A DNA stretch of 64,000 bases from Rothia koreensis (GCF_004136575.1 NZ_NOIQ01000001.1:737776-801775), one strand, 5' to 3'. Shown: positions 1-9,328, counted from the first letter of the stretch. Numbers and translations are program-made. Notes: generated by a model not told the origin, from the letters alone.

Positions 1-459
1 GCGACCGCCTCAGCCGCCGTGGGCGGAATCTCGGATGCCGGGCCCAGCACCAAGGTCATCGTGCTGGTCGACGGGCACCGCGGATACAAATTCGGAAATC
101 AGACGCTGGGTCAGACCGTCGTCAGGGACGAAGCCGTCGCGGCCCCGCTGTGGATCATCGATCCGGAGCAGAATTCCGTATTCGGCACCACGACCACGGT
201 CAAAATGGTGGCCACCAATGTGGCGTCCCGGGTCTACTGGGACATCCGCAAGAATGGTTCCGAAGTTGCGGCAGGATCGGAAGATCTCTCCGGCGACGAC
301 TCCGGGCTCCAGGAGATTCAGTTCAGCCGAAACCTGGCCGAGGGAGACTACACGATCCGCATCTACATCAAGACCGAGGACCTCAAGGACCCCGGGCTGG
401 CCGTATCGGATCAGGAGGTCAGTCTCTACGACGACCACCAGTTCACGGTCAACAAGTAG
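1..459 (+). CDS. 3' part of a secreted or Ig-like domain protein (5' end outside window)
   Basis: The frame is open from base 1 and ends at a TAG, so the gene very likely begins upstream; the GTG at 19 has no convincing ribosome binding site. About 150 residues are visible. The segment with LWIIDPEQNSVFG followed by VYWDIRKNGSEVAAGS and ending in a run of alternating hydrophobic residues (YTIRIYIK) looks like a beta-sandwich of the Gmad2/Ig-like type found at the C-terminus of actinobacterial envelope proteins. That assignment is inference from pattern only. No catalytic residues or membrane segment are visible in this part. It converges with rsmE, only 7 nt separating the two stops. Confidence 0.55.
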   Translation, partial: ATASAAVGGISDAGPSTKVIVLVDGHRGYKFGNQTLGQTVVRDEAVAAPLWIIDPEQNSVFGTTTTVKMVATNVASRVYWDIRKNGSEVAAGSEDLSGDDSGLQEIQFSRNLAEGDYTIRIYIKTEDLKDPGLAVSDQEVSLYDDHQFTVNK

Positions 460-466
460 ACGGCTG

Positions 467-1234
467 TCACTGCCACAGGCCGGTCACGGCGTTGATCACC
501 GCGATCGCCGCCGCCCCGGCCGTGGAGCTCCTCAGGACGTCGTGACCCAGAACTGCTGTTCGGGCACCGACGGATTCGAGGCTCCGAAGTTCTTCCGGAC
601 CGATTCCACCTTCCGGGCCGACGACGACGAACAAACGTCCGTCTCCTGAGAAGCCGCGCGAGACCTGCAGGTCGTCCAATACAGCGAGAAGACTCTGCCC
701 GGCCTGCTCGTGGAGAACGATCATCGAGTCCTCGGGACCGACGGCCCGCGTCAACTGGGCGGTCGAGACCAGGTGGTCGACATCAGGTACCAGCGAACGC
801 CGGGCCTGCTTCGCGGCGGCCTTCGTGGTCTTGGCCCATTTTGCGTGTGCCTTGGCGGCGCGGTCCTGTTTCCACCTCACGATGCTGCGGTCTGCCTGCC
901 ACGGGACAATGGCTCGGACGCCCAGCTCGGTCGCCATTTCCACGGCCATCAGATCCCGGTCGCCCTTGGCGAGGGCCTGTACGAGAATCACCGGACTCCG
1001 CGGGTCCCGTTCGGGTCCCTCCTCGACGGTGATCGCGAGTCCGTCCTGGAGGATCTCGCTCACGGTACCGACGATGCGCCGGCCCTCGCCGTCGACCAGG
1101 TCGAGGGCCTCGCCCGCCCCGAGTCGTTTGACCGTCTTGGCGTGATGGCCTTCGTCTCCCGTCAGCTCGAACCGGTCCCCCGGGGCCAAGGCCCCGAGGG
1201 ACTCGGGATCGATGTAGAAAACCGGATGCGTCAC
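467..1234 (-). CDS. rsmE: 16S rRNA (uracil-1498-N3)-methyltransferase RsmE
   Basis: This 255-residue protein has the full RsmE layout: an N-terminal PUA-like beta domain (about 1-75) and a C-terminal SPOUT methyltransferase domain (about 80-250). The SAM-binding knot shows as VVGPEGGIGPEEL (residues 204-216) and the trailing LRSSTA (234-239), equivalent to the LRTETA of other members. The family methylates U1498 of 16S rRNA in assembled 30S subunits, using SAM in the cytoplasm. It starts 9 nt after the dnaJ stop, so it is the third gene of the hrcA-dnaJ-rsmE transcript, an arrangement common in actinobacteria. Confidence 0.95.
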   Translation of the reverse strand: MTHPVFYIDPESLGALAPGDRFELTGDEGHHAKTVKRLGAGEALDLVDGEGRRIVGTVSEILQDGLAITVEEGPERDPRSPVILVQALAKGDRDLMAVEMATELGVRAIVPWQADRSIVRWKQDRAAKAHAKWAKTTKAAAKQARRSLVPDVDHLVSTAQLTRAVGPEDSMIVLHEQAGQSLLAVLDDLQVSRGFSGDGRLFVVVGPEGGIGPEELRSLESVGARTAVLGHDVLRSSTAGAAAIAVINAVTGLWQ

Positions 1235-1243
1235 GGCGTGCCT

Positions 1244-2374
1244 CTAGTCCTGGAAGCGGTCGCGCAGGCGGGAGAAGAACCCCTGGCCGGTGTTCTGCAG
1301 AGTCTCGCCGACGGCGTCGTCCTCCCCACGCAACTCGGCCAGCCGCTTCAGAAGCTCGCGCTGTTCGTCGTTCAACTTCGACGGGGTCTCGACGTCGAAG
1401 TGCACCACGACGTTGCCGCGGCCGTTGCCGCGCAACTTGGTCACGCCCAGGTCGCGGAGCGTAGTGGTCTGGCCGGTCTGCGTACCGGGCTTGACCGTGA
1501 CGTCCTGAGGGCCGTCGAAGGTCTCGAGGCTGATGGTCGTGCCGAGGGCGGCCGCGGTCATGGGCACCGTCATCGTGGCGTGGAGGTCGTCGCCCTCGCG
1601 GGTGAAGGTTTCGTCCGGGTTGACCCGCAGTTCGACGTAGAGGTCGCCATTCGGCCCGCCACCCGTTCCGGCCTCGCCCTGGCCTCCCAGACGGATGCGG
1701 GTTCCGGTCGCGACGCCCGCCGGAATCTTGAGGGTCAGGGGCTTGCGCTGGCGAACGCGTCCCTCGCCGTAGCACTCGGGGCAAGGATGCTTGATGACGG
1801 TTCCGAAACCGCGGCAGCTCGGGCATTCGGCGGTGGTGACCACGTTGCCCAGAATGGACTGGACCTGGCGCTGAATGTGCCCCTGGCCGTGGCAGACGTC
1901 GCAGGTCTCGGGCTCGGTCCCCTTCTCGGTTCCCTGGCCCTCGCACAGCGTGCACGTCACGGCGGTGTCCACCGTGACCTCCTTCTCGGTTCCGAACACG
2001 GCATCGCGGAGGCTGACCCGAACGTTGATCAGTGCGTCCTGACCCTGACGGACCCTGCTCTCCGGTCCCCGGGCGCCGCCGGCGCCCTGGAAGAAGGTCT
2101 CGAAGATGTCCGAGAATCCGAATCCGCTGCCCGGGAATCCGCCGCCGAAGCCGGTATTGTTTCCGTTCTCGTTTCCGGTCGCGTCGTAGACGCGTCGCTT
2201 GTCCGGGTCGGAGAGAACGTCGTGGGCATGCGAGACCCGCTTGAATTCCTCAGCGGCCTCTGGCGAGGGGTTCACGTCCGGGTGGAGCGTTCTCGCCTTC
2301 TTGCGATACGCCTTTTTGATCTCTTCCGGGCTGGCGTCCCTGGAGACGCCGAGGGTCTGGTAGTGGTCGCTCAC
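1244..2374 (-). CDS. dnaJ: Chaperone protein DnaJ (type I Hsp40)
   Basis: Co-chaperone that stimulates DnaK ATPase and delivers unfolded clients. I take the GTG at 2374 as start because AAGGAAG lies 4 nt upstream and the protein then begins directly with the J domain ([10 protein letters not shown]). The 376 residues show the J domain with HPD in LHPDVN, a Gly/Phe-rich linker (about 70-105), four CxxCxGxG zinc repeats ([32 protein letters not shown]) and a C-terminal substrate-binding region. It lies 66 nt after hrcA in the same operon, so the CIRCE site ahead of hrcA should control it. This is the hrcA-linked DnaJ; the dnaK-linked copy usual in actinobacteria is not in this window. Confidence 0.96.
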   Translation of the reverse strand: MSDHYQTLGVSRDASPEEIKKAYRKKARTLHPDVNPSPEAAEEFKRVSHAHDVLSDPDKRRVYDATGNENGNNTGFGGGFPGSGFGFSDIFETFFQGAGGARGPESRVRQGQDALINVRVSLRDAVFGTEKEVTVDTAVTCTLCEGQGTEKGTEPETCDVCHGQGHIQRQVQSILGNVVTTAECPSCRGFGTVIKHPCPECYGEGRVRQRKPLTLKIPAGVATGTRIRLGGQGEAGTGGGPNGDLYVELRVNPDETFTREGDDLHATMTVPMTAAALGTTISLETFDGPQDVTVKPGTQTGQTTTLRDLGVTKLRGNGRGNVVVHFDVETPSKLNDEQRELLKRLAELRGEDDAVGETLQNTGQGFFSRLRDRFQD

Positions 2375-2440
2375 TGAACTTCCTTGATCTGCGGTGGGCA
2401 CCGCGTGGGTTCCAATTCGTCAACGGCTGTACGTGCCGAT

Positions 2441-3454
2441 TTATTCGTGCAGGATGCGGGAGAGGTACCGCGCGACGGCCCTCACCGCGGACATCGTTCC
2501 CGGATAATCCATGCGAGTCGGTCCGACGACGCCCAATTTCGAGGCAAGTTGCGGCCCGTACCCGGTGGCCACCACCGACGCGTCCGACAATGGGCTTTCA
2601 GCGTTTTCCCTCCCGATCCTCACGGAGACGCCACGGGCGTCGTCGTCGATCTCGGAGAGCAACCGCAACATCACGACCTGTTCTTCCAGGACATCGAGGA
2701 TCGGGGCGATGTTGCGATTGAAGTCGTCGGTGGATTCGGCCAGATAGGAGGTGCCTGCCATGAGCAGCCTTTCCTCCTGTTCGTTCCGACCCAGGATAGT
2801 CACCATTCCGGCCAGGATCGCGGCGGATTTCTGGTGCATCGGCTCACATCTGGTCACGGCCGGGACCAGTGCTTCCTCGAGTTCGCCGACGGGTTGGTCC
2901 AGGATGGCGTCGAGGAACTGCGCGCGCATGGTCTTGAGCGTTTCCTCGGTCAGGTCCTCCGGGACCTCGACCACACGCTGCCCGACTCCGCCACGAGTGG
3001 TGATCATCACGACGAGAACGAATTTCGGCGCCATGGTCACCAGCTCCAGGTGACGAACGCGGGCACCGGTCCTGGTCGGATACTGGACGAGAGCAACTTG
3101 GCGGGTCAGCTGCGACAACAGCCTGACCGTCTTCTCCATCATCTGGTCGACGTCGTCGGAGGAATCCAGGAAGCTCGAGATCGCACGACGTTCCGCCACG
3201 GACAGCGGTTTGACCGACGCGATCTGGTCGACGAATGCCCGGTATCCCTTGTCGGTGGGGATCCTCCCGGCACTCGCATGGGGGGCCATGATCATGCCCG
3301 CTTCTTCCAGGGCTGCCATGTCATTGCGAACGGTAGCGCTGGAGACGCCGAGCCGATGCCGATCGACCAATGCTTTGGAGCCGACGGGCTCCCGCGAATG
3401 GACGTAGTCCTCGACGATCGCGCTCAGGACGTCGAGCCGGCGCGGCTGATTCAC
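2441..3454 (-). CDS. hrcA: Heat-inducible transcription repressor HrcA
   Basis: HrcA binds CIRCE operators and represses chaperone genes until GroEL availability falls on heat shock. The chosen GTG at 3454 has GGGAG upstream and gives 337 residues beginning VNQPRRLDVLSAIVEDYV, the usual HrcA N-terminus. A winged-helix domain (about 1-85) with SSATVRNDMAALEEAG and HASAGRIPTDKGYRAFVD is followed by the GAF-like dimerisation region. An in-frame ATG further upstream would put the CIRCE partly inside the gene, which argues against it. hrcA heads the hrcA-dnaJ-rsmE operon and is divergent from the DUF3097 gene. Confidence 0.95.
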   Translation of the reverse strand: MNQPRRLDVLSAIVEDYVHSREPVGSKALVDRHRLGVSSATVRNDMAALEEAGMIMAPHASAGRIPTDKGYRAFVDQIASVKPLSVAERRAISSFLDSSDDVDQMMEKTVRLLSQLTRQVALVQYPTRTGARVRHLELVTMAPKFVLVVMITTRGGVGQRVVEVPEDLTEETLKTMRAQFLDAILDQPVGELEEALVPAVTRCEPMHQKSAAILAGMVTILGRNEQEERLLMAGTSYLAESTDDFNRNIAPILDVLEEQVVMLRLLSEIDDDARGVSVRIGRENAESPLSDASVVATGYGPQLASKLGVVGPTRMDYPGTMSAVRAVARYLSRILHE

Positions 3455-3507
3455 GGTCTCTCTCCCTACTGGCTCGTCCTGGTCATGGTGGCGGAGGGCC
3501 ATGTGCA

Positions 3508-3534
3508 CTGGCACTCTCCGCGCTCGACTGCTAA
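3508..3534. promoter_or_regulatory. CIRCE operator for HrcA
   Basis: Read on the minus strand this is TTAGCAGTC, nine bases, then GAGTGCCAG. Compared with the canonical TTAGCACTC-N9-GAGTGCTAA it matches 8/9 and 7/9, with exact spacing. It sits 54 nt upstream of the hrcA GTG. A possible -10 (TAGACT, 3534-3539, minus strand) touches its outer edge, so bound HrcA would block transcription start. The function is established for the element family; occupancy here is inference. Confidence 0.85.
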
Positions 3535-3597
3535 GTCTACGCCGCGAAACCGCCGTCGGAAAACGCTTCCGGCGTGCTCAGCTCTCGGCGGAGCGAC

Positions 3598-3603
3598 TAT
3601 ATT
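3598..3603 (+). promoter_or_regulatory. Candidate -10 element for the DUF3097 gene
   Basis: TATATT stands out in otherwise GC-rich sequence 54 nt ahead of the DUF3097 start. No good -35 box is visible at 16-18 bp, so the call rests on the -10 alone. Confidence 0.35.
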
Positions 3604-3656
3604 GGGTCGGTACCCATGTCCTCGATCCAGGACCGTCATCACACAAGGAGAAGCGC

Positions 3657-4520
3657 ATGGACCGCTACGGATGGGGGCCCCAGGACCTCGGCAGCGCGGG
3701 GTTGAGCCACCGTCCCCCTGAGCCGCGGGATCTCGAGGTCAGGCAGGGAATGGTCATCGAAGAGGTCCAATCCGGCTGGGTGGGTGCGGCAGTGTCCCTG
3801 CAGTCCGTGGGCGGTCAGCGCGTCGTCGGCCTCGAGGACCGGCACGGCGCCGTACGGTCCTTTCCGCTCGGTGACGGCTTCCTGTATGAAGGCGAGCCGG
3901 TGCGTCTGGTGGTCCCGCGGCCGAAGAAGACGACGACGCCGGGGCGCACCCGGTCCGGTTCGGTGGCGGTGCCCGGGGCCAAAGCCCGTACGGCTCGGGC
4001 TTCCCGCATGCTGGTCGAGGGACTCCACGACGCCGAGCTGATCGAGAAGGTCTGGGGAGACGATCTCAGGATCGAAGGCATCGTCGTCGAGCCCATGCAC
4101 GGCCTGGACCACGTCGAAGAAATCATCGAAGAATTCGCGCCCTCCCCTCAAAGACGCCTCGGTATCCTGGCAGACCATCTGGTCGAGGGAAGCAAGGAGT
4201 CGCGGTTGGCCGACCAAGCCATGAAACTGGCCGGGGCCCAGGGGAATGTGCTGTTCGTGGGGCATCCCTACGTGGACGTGTGGGAATCGGTCAAGCCCAA
4301 GGCGGTGGGACTGCGCGAGTGGCCGTCCGTGCCTCGCGGCGAAGACTGGAAGACCGGAATCCTGCGTCGCATCGGTTGGCCCCACGAGACACCTGCACAG
4401 CGGGCCAGAGCGTGGAAAAAGATCCTCGCGAGCGTGAACACCTACGCCGACCTCGATCCGGGGATCCTGGGGCCGGTCGAGCACATCATCGACTTCCTGA
4501 CGGCGGCGCCCGAGCATTGA
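3657..4520 (+). CDS. DUF3097 family protein with a Toprim-like segment
   Basis: The ATG at 3657 follows AAGGAG at 3645-3650 with 6-nt spacing and yields 287 residues beginning MDRYGWGPQDLG, the conserved start of the actinobacterial DUF3097 family. The N-terminal third is a small beta-rich domain (about 30-95). The central part has LVEGLHDAELIEKVWG (about 121-136) followed some 50 residues later by RRLGILADHLVEGSKESRL. The order and spacing recall Toprim domains (VEGxxD, then DxD), with Leu where the second acidic residue of DxD would be. The function is unknown to me; the Toprim link is inference. The gene is monocistronic and divergent from hrcA. Confidence 0.8.
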   Translation: MDRYGWGPQDLGSAGLSHRPPEPRDLEVRQGMVIEEVQSGWVGAAVSLQSVGGQRVVGLEDRHGAVRSFPLGDGFLYEGEPVRLVVPRPKKTTTPGRTRSGSVAVPGAKARTARASRMLVEGLHDAELIEKVWGDDLRIEGIVVEPMHGLDHVEEIIEEFAPSPQRRLGILADHLVEGSKESRLADQAMKLAGAQGNVLFVGHPYVDVWESVKPKAVGLREWPSVPRGEDWKTGILRRIGWPHETPAQRARAWKKILASVNTYADLDPGILGPVEHIIDFLTAAPEH

Positions 4521-4661
4521 GGCGCCGAGGTCCCCTTGGCCCGGAAACGACTTCCGTGACATTGTTTGGGGGAATGCATCCCCTTTTGCGGCGACCAGCC
4601 GGTAATATTTGAGTGCGTGTCCCCGACACGCATGTATCTGCCCGAAAGACAAGGCGAGGTT

Positions 4662-5078
4662 TTGACGATCACTTCCACTGATAAGAAGCCACCGTTCGAG
4701 GGTGTGTCCGCGAACCCGGAGCCCCTGAGCGTCAAGGATGACCGCTCGATGGCCACGATGGCCCATTTCGGCGGGGTCATCGGGTGCATTCCGGCCGCCA
4801 TCATCTACTCGACGTTGCGCACCCGCGGCCGTTTCACGGCCCAGGAAGCGCGCGAGGCACTGAACTTCACGTTGCTGCCGTCGGTGATCATCGTTGTCAG
4901 TGTCGGGCTGTCGGTCCTGCCCGGCATCGGCTGGATCTTCGGCCTGATCGCCGCGCTCGTCTGGGTCTACCTCGCCGTGTTCTCGCTCATCGCGGGCATC
5001 CGGGTCAACAGGGGGAACCCCTACCAGTACAAGTACAACACGCGCACCTTCGACTGGTTCTCGCACCGGAGGCGCTGA
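4662..5078 (+). CDS. DUF4870 (Tic20-like) small membrane protein
   Basis: Conserved membrane protein of about 138 residues. After a polar N-terminus comes SMATMAHFGGVIG, typical of DUF4870, then three hydrophobic helices (about 25-42, 60-82 and 85-108) and a basic C-terminus. I prefer the TTG at 4662, preceded by AAGGCGAGG; the in-frame ATG at 4632 has no ribosome binding site. The biochemical role of the family is not established. It converges on hemW across a shared hairpin terminator. Confidence 0.72.
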   Translation: MTITSTDKKPPFEGVSANPEPLSVKDDRSMATMAHFGGVIGCIPAAIIYSTLRTRGRFTAQEAREALNFTLLPSVIIVVSVGLSVLPGIGWIFGLIAALVWVYLAVFSLIAGIRVNRGNPYQYKYNTRTFDWFSHRRR

Positions 5079-5083
5079 CAGGC

Positions 5084-5104
5084 CGGTGCCCCGCCGGGGC
5101 ACCG
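5084..5104. terminator. Bidirectional hairpin between DUF4870 and hemW
   Basis: A perfect 10-bp inverted repeat, CGGTGCCCCG and CGGGGCACCG, separated by one base lies in the 33-nt gap between two convergent stops. There is no strong T-run on either side, as is common in high-GC actinobacteria. Confidence 0.65.
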
Positions 5105-5111
5105 AGACCTT

Positions 5112-6338
5112 TCATGCAGTGAGCTCTCGGACCACGGCGTCGCCCAACAGACGGCCCTCGAGGGTGAGGCGCACGACGTCGTCATTGAGCGCCTGCGGGT
5201 CGATCAGACCCTGTTGCGCGAGCCAAGGCGTCCTGTCTCTGCCCTCAGCTCTCAACCGGTTCAGGGGCAGGCCGTCCCGAATCCTGGCAGCCAGCATGAC
5301 GTCCTCCATGTAGCGCGTGTCCTCGTCGAGAATCTCTCGGGCCGCAGCCGGCGAGGACCGATCACGCAGACGCTGCGCGTACGGCACGGGATGCTTGACA
5401 TTCCACCACCGGGTCCCGTTGACGTGGGAGTGTGCGCCCGGCCCGATACCCCACCAGTCCTGGTTGTGCCAGTACGCGAGGTTGTGGGCGGAACGTTTCT
5501 CCACGGACGCAGCCCAGTTCGAGACCTCGTACCAGCCGTAACCGGCCTCCTCGAACAGGCGGCTGGCCAAGAGGTACATGTCGGCCTGCTGGTCGTCGTC
5601 GACCGGGGTGTGGACGCCGCGCGCTATCTGTGCAGCCAGCTTGGTCCCGGGCTCCACGATGAGTGAATAAGCGGAAATGTGATCCGGCCGGTAACTGATC
5701 GCCGCTTCGACCGACGTCTGCCATTCGTCGAGGGTCTCGCCCGGGGCACCGGAAATCAGATCCACGGAGACCTCGAGGCCGATCTCACGGGCCCAGCCGA
5801 CGACCTTGGGCACGTTCGCCGGCTCGTGAGTCCGTTCCAGAACTTCGAGGACACGGGGAACGGCCGACTGCATCCCGAAGGAGACCCTGGTGAATCCCGC
5901 CTCCTTGAGCGCAACGAGATCCTCGCGCTCCACCGAGTCCGGGTTGGCTTCCGTGGTGACCTCGGCGCCCGGTTCCAGTCCGAAGATTTCGATGGCCGTG
6001 CCCAGGATCCGCACCAGGTCGTCGGTGGGGATCCGTGTGGGCGTGCCTCCTCCGAAAAAGGCCGAGTGCAGCGGCCGGGCTGGCAAGCCCGATTCCTTGA
6101 GCACCTTCTCGGCGAAGCGCAATTCCGCGAGGGCATCCCTCACATAGGTGAGGCGCCCGACGTCGTCGCCGAAGTCTTCCTTGGCGTACGTGTTGAAGTC
6201 GCAGTATCCGCAGCGCACGGAACAGTAGGGCACATGGACGTACAGACTGAGGGACCGGCCGTCGGCTCCCTCCAGAACGGAGGCGGGCAACCGCCCGTCG
6301 CGGGGTGCGGGGTCTCCCGTGGGTTGGGCCGGGCTCAC
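5112..6338 (-). CDS. hemW: Radical SAM heme chaperone HemW
   Basis: Radical SAM family protein of 408 residues. The cluster motif [10 protein letters not shown] has the CX3CX2CxF spacing of HemW, and AHNLAYW matches the HNxxYW signature that separates HemW from coproporphyrinogen dehydrogenase Hem[10 protein letters not shown] and EANPDSV are further conserved SAM-domain segments. HemW is a heme-binding chaperone delivering heme to respiratory enzymes, so it should not be called an oxygen-independent oxidase. The GTG at 6338 overlaps the lepA stop as GTGA, implying translational coupling; an upstream ATG would run far into lepA and is rejected. Confidence 0.93.
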   Translation of the reverse strand: MSPAQPTGDPAPRDGRLPASVLEGADGRSLSLYVHVPYCSVRCGYCDFNTYAKEDFGDDVGRLTYVRDALAELRFAEKVLKESGLPARPLHSAFFGGGTPTRIPTDDLVRILGTAIEIFGLEPGAEVTTEANPDSVEREDLVALKEAGFTRVSFGMQSAVPRVLEVLERTHEPANVPKVVGWAREIGLEVSVDLISGAPGETLDEWQTSVEAAISYRPDHISAYSLIVEPGTKLAAQIARGVHTPVDDDQQADMYLLASRLFEEAGYGWYEVSNWAASVEKRSAHNLAYWHNQDWWGIGPGAHSHVNGTRWWNVKHPVPYAQRLRDRSSPAAAREILDEDTRYMEDVMLAARIRDGLPLNRLRAEGRDRTPWLAQQGLIDPQALNDDVVRLTLEGRLLGDAVVRELTA

Positions 6339-8191
6339 TTCTTCGCTTTGTCCTTGGTCTCCTCCGAGGAGCTCAGAGCGGCCACGAATGCTTCCTGCGG
6401 CACGTCGACCCGTCCGATCGTCTTCATTCGCTTCTTGCCCTCCTTCTGCTTCTCGAGGAGTTTGCGCTTGCGGGAGATGTCGCCGCCGTAGCACTTGGAC
6501 AAGACGTCCTTGCGGATGGCCCGGATGTTCTCGCGTGCAATGATGCGGGATCCGATGGCCGCCTGGATCGGGACCTCAAATTGCTGCCGAGGAATGAGTT
6601 CCTTGAGCTTCGAGGCCATGGAGGTGCCGTAGGCGTACGCCTTGTCCCGGTGCGTGATCGCCGAGAAAGCGTCCACGCGTGCTCCCTGGAGGAGAATGTC
6701 GACTTTGACGAGGTCCGATTCCTGCTGCCCGTCGAGCTTCCAGTCCAGGGAGGCGTAGCCGCGAGTCTTGGACTTGAGCTGATCGAAGAAGTCGAACACG
6801 ATCTCCGCCAACGGAAGCCGATACCGCAGTTCGACGCGCTCCTGCGAAAGATAGTCCATGCCGCCGATCTGACCGCGGCGGGACTGGCACAGTTCCATGA
6901 TGGCTCCGACGAATTCGCTGGGGGCGATGATCGTGATGGCCACCATGGGTTCCGCGATGGTTTCGAGTTTGCCTTCGGGGAATTCGCTGGGGCTCGTGAC
7001 CCGCATGGACGAACCGTCCTCCGCGACGACGTCGTAAATGACGTTCGGGGCGGTAGAGATGAGGTCGAGGTTGAATTCCCTCTCCAGCCGCTCGCGCACG
7101 ATCTCCAGGTGGAGCAGGCCCAGAAAACCGCAACGGAACCCGAATCCGAGCGCACCGGAGGTCTCGGGCTCGTACATGAGGGCGGCGTCGTTGAGCTTGA
7201 GCTTGTCCAAAGCATCACGCAGCACGGGATAATCGGACCCATCGATCGGGAACAGCCCCGAGAACACCATGGGTTTGGGGTCCTCGTAGCCACCGAGCGG
7301 CTCATCGGCCGGCTTCTTCCCGTCCGTGACGGTGTCCCCGACTCGGGACTGCCGAACGTCCTTCACACCCGTGATCAGATACCCGACCTCCCCCACACCG
7401 AGGCCGTCGGTGGCCTTCGGCTCGGGAGATATCACGCCGATCTCCAGAAGTTCGTGTTCGGCACCCGTGGACATCATGGCGATCCGTTGCCTCGGGTTCA
7501 GCTTGCCGTCGACCACGCGGACGTAGGTCACCACACCGCGGTAGGAGTCGTACACGGAATCGAAGATCATCGCTCGGGCCGGTGCGTCCGCGTCGCCTTC
7601 GGGGGCAGGAATCTCCCGAACGATTCGGTCCAGGAGTTCCTCCACGCCTTCACCGGTCTTGCCGGAGACCCTCAGGACGTCCTCGGGCTCGCCGCCGATC
7701 AGGTTGGCGATTTCCTCGGCGTACTTGTCCGGCTGGGCCGCGGGCAGATCGATCTTGTTCAGCACGGGGATGATGACCAGATCGCTCTCCATGGCCAGAT
7801 ACAGGTTGGCCAACGTCTGGGCCTCGATTCCCTGTGCAGCGTCCACGAGAAGGAGGGCGCCTTCGCACGCGTCGAGGGAACGGGATACCTCGTAGGTGAA
7901 GTCCACGTGGCCCGGCGTGTCGATCATGTTCAACGCGTAGGAGGTGCCGTCGACCTCCCAGGGCATGCGCACGGCCTGAGACTTGATGGTGATGCCGCGT
8001 TCGCGCTCGATGTCCATGCGGTCCAGGTACTGCGCCTTCATCTCCCGCGGGGTCAGGACACCGGTGGCTTGGAGCATCCTGTCGGCGAGGGTCGACTTGC
8101 CGTGGTCGATGTGGGCGATGATGCAGAAGTTGCGCAGAATCGCCGGATCGGTTGTGGCGGGCCGTGGGGCCTGACTCGCCTGAGGTGCCAC
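6335..8191 (-). CDS. lepA: Elongation factor 4 (LepA, back-translocating GTPase)
   Basis: The 618-residue translational GTPase has [13 protein letters not shown] (P-loop), DTPGHVDF (G3) and NKIDLP (G4) in the first 150 residues, followed by EF-G-like domains II, III and V and the LepA-specific C-terminal domain rich in Lys and Arg. It starts at GTG 8191 with AAAGGAAG upstream. EF4 binds ribosomes and acts on stalled or mis-translocated complexes and on initiation. Its stop overlaps the hemW start. It is divergent from the PemK-like gene at 8293. Confidence 0.97.
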   Translation of the reverse strand: MAPQASQAPRPATTDPAILRNFCIIAHIDHGKSTLADRMLQATGVLTPREMKAQYLDRMDIERERGITIKSQAVRMPWEVDGTSYALNMIDTPGHVDFTYEVSRSLDACEGALLLVDAAQGIEAQTLANLYLAMESDLVIIPVLNKIDLPAAQPDKYAEEIANLIGGEPEDVLRVSGKTGEGVEELLDRIVREIPAPEGDADAPARAMIFDSVYDSYRGVVTYVRVVDGKLNPRQRIAMMSTGAEHELLEIGVISPEPKATDGLGVGEVGYLITGVKDVRQSRVGDTVTDGKKPADEPLGGYEDPKPMVFSGLFPIDGSDYPVLRDALDKLKLNDAALMYEPETSGALGFGFRCGFLGLLHLEIVRERLEREFNLDLISTAPNVIYDVVAEDGSSMRVTSPSEFPEGKLETIAEPMVAITIIAPSEFVGAIMELCQSRRGQIGGMDYLSQERVELRYRLPLAEIVFDFFDQLKSKTRGYASLDWKLDGQQESDLVKVDILLQGARVDAFSAITHRDKAYAYGTSMASKLKELIPRQQFEVPIQAAIGSRIIARENIRAIRKDVLSKCYGGDISRKRKLLEKQKEGKKRMKTIGRVDVPQEAFVAALSSSEETKDKAKK

Positions 8192-8292
8192 GGATGTCTT
8201 CCTTTCCTGGATGGACGCACACGGGTGCAGGTTGTATCCCAGTTTCCCATGTTTTCGCGCGGGGTGCGAAGTTCTCCCCTAAGCTTGGGGGC

Positions 8293-8823
8293 ATGAATGT
8301 CGACGCGAACACGATCAGCCGTATTTTCAGGCTGACCAGGAAGGTCTTTCGTCAGGTCAGGAAGGCGCAGAACCCATCCGGACGTCCCGGACACAGCGGC
8401 GGCCCGCGAGGTAACCGGCGTGGGGCCGCGCAGGGATACAACGGTGACTACACGGGTCGGGTCAGCGCGACCTACTCCCCCAACCCGGATGGTCGGCCCG
8501 ATCCAGGAGAGATCGTGTGGACGTGGGTCCCCTTCGAAGAGGATTACTCGAAAGGCAAGGACCGGCCCGTGCTGCTCGTCGGTCGCGACGGTGACGACCT
8601 CCTTGCCCTGATGCTGACGAGCAAGGACCACAACAACCCGGCCCACCATGATGAACGGTACATGGATATCGGAACCGGACCTTGGGACCGCCAGGGCCGC
8701 CCCTCGGAGGTCAACGTGGACCGGGTCATCCGGGTCCAGGCCGAGAACGTCCGTCGCGAGGGCGCGACCCTCGACCGTCGACGGTTCGACGACGTCGTCG
8801 GGCGCCTGAACTCCCGCCGGTAG
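8293..8823 (+). CDS. PemK/MazF-like protein without a partner antitoxin
   Basis: 176 residues starting at ATG 8293. The first 70 residues are basic and Gly-rich; the C-terminal part (about 70-165) has GEIVWTWVPFEE, DRPVLLVGRDGDDLLALMLTSK and DRVIRVQAENVR, matching the SH3-like barrel of the PemK/MazF family, including the RP(V)LLVG and LTSK positions. MazF-type proteins cut single-stranded RNA at short sites. No short antitoxin gene precedes or follows: the neighbours are lepA (divergent) and rpsT. The long N-terminal extension and solitary state suggest a role other than a classical toxin-antitoxin pair. A short palindrome (CCCCTAAGCTTGGGG, 8276-8290) lies just ahead of the start. Confidence 0.75.
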   Translation: MNVDANTISRIFRLTRKVFRQVRKAQNPSGRPGHSGGPRGNRRGAAQGYNGDYTGRVSATYSPNPDGRPDPGEIVWTWVPFEEDYSKGKDRPVLLVGRDGDDLLALMLTSKDHNNPAHHDERYMDIGTGPWDRQGRPSEVNVDRVIRVQAENVRREGATLDRRRFDDVVGRLNSRR

Positions 8824-8884
8824 CGTGCGTATCGAATACTGTGGGTGACGCCCGCGGGGTGGCATACGTCATCGCGTGTCCGCT

Positions 8885-8914
8885 CTGGCTCGGTCCGCGA
8901 GCCTCTGATAAACT
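8885..8914 (+). promoter_or_regulatory. Candidate promoter for rpsT
   Basis: TAAACT at 8909-8914 is a good -10. CTGGCT at 8885-8890 is a weak -35 with 18-bp spacing. If used, it leaves a leader of about 120 nt ahead of rpsT, long enough for feedback control by S20, although no specific structure was identified. Confidence 0.35.
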
Positions 8915-9042
8915 CGACAGCTGTGTGTCCGATGGTCATCGGGCACTGCGGGCCGGATTGCCATAGGCATCCCCACGCCGCTCAGTCAAGATCCGGCTCG
9001 TTTGCCCTCACTGACCTATTAGACAAAACAGAAAGTTTTTAA

Positions 9043-9306
9043 GTGGCTAACATCAAGTCTCAGAAAAAGCGCGTCCTGACCAACGAGAAGGCACGCCTCC
9101 GCAACAACGCCTACAAGTCGGAGCTGCGGACTGCCGTTCGCAAGGTCAACACCGCTGTGCAGGCCGGCAACAAGGAAGAGGCCGACCAGGCCCTTCGTCT
9201 TGCCAGCAAGAAGTTCGACAAGGCTGTGAGCAAGGGTGTTCTGCACAAGAACAACGCTGCGAACAAGAAGTCGGGCCTCAGCAAGCGGGTCAACGCTCTG
9301 TCTTAG
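9043..9306 (+). CDS. rpsT: 30S ribosomal protein S20
   Basis: 87 residues, highly basic, beginning [22 protein letters not shown] after the GTG start and ending [14 protein letters not shown]: a full-length S20. It binds 16S rRNA helices early in 30S assembly. The gene is monocistronic, with an upstream gap of 219 nt that probably carries its promoter and a strong hairpin terminator 22 nt after the stop. Lysine-rich codons make it AT-richer than its neighbours, which is normal for this protein. Confidence 0.97.
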   Translation: MANIKSQKKRVLTNEKARLRNNAYKSELRTAVRKVNTAVQAGNKEEADQALRLASKKFDKAVSKGVLHKNNAANKKSGLSKRVNALS

Positions 9307-9328
9307 TCTGCAGCTAGAGAAGTGAGCC

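Noticed and set aside
5112..6494. A longer hemW reading from an ATG at 6494
   Set aside because: It would overlap lepA by about 160 nt with a low-complexity N-terminus; the GTG at 6338 forms a clean GTGA coupling with the lepA stop.
8276..8290. CCCCTAAGCTTGGGG as a certain operator of the PemK-like gene
   Set aside because: It is short, has an unpaired base and overlaps the likely ribosome binding region; it is mentioned only as a possibility.
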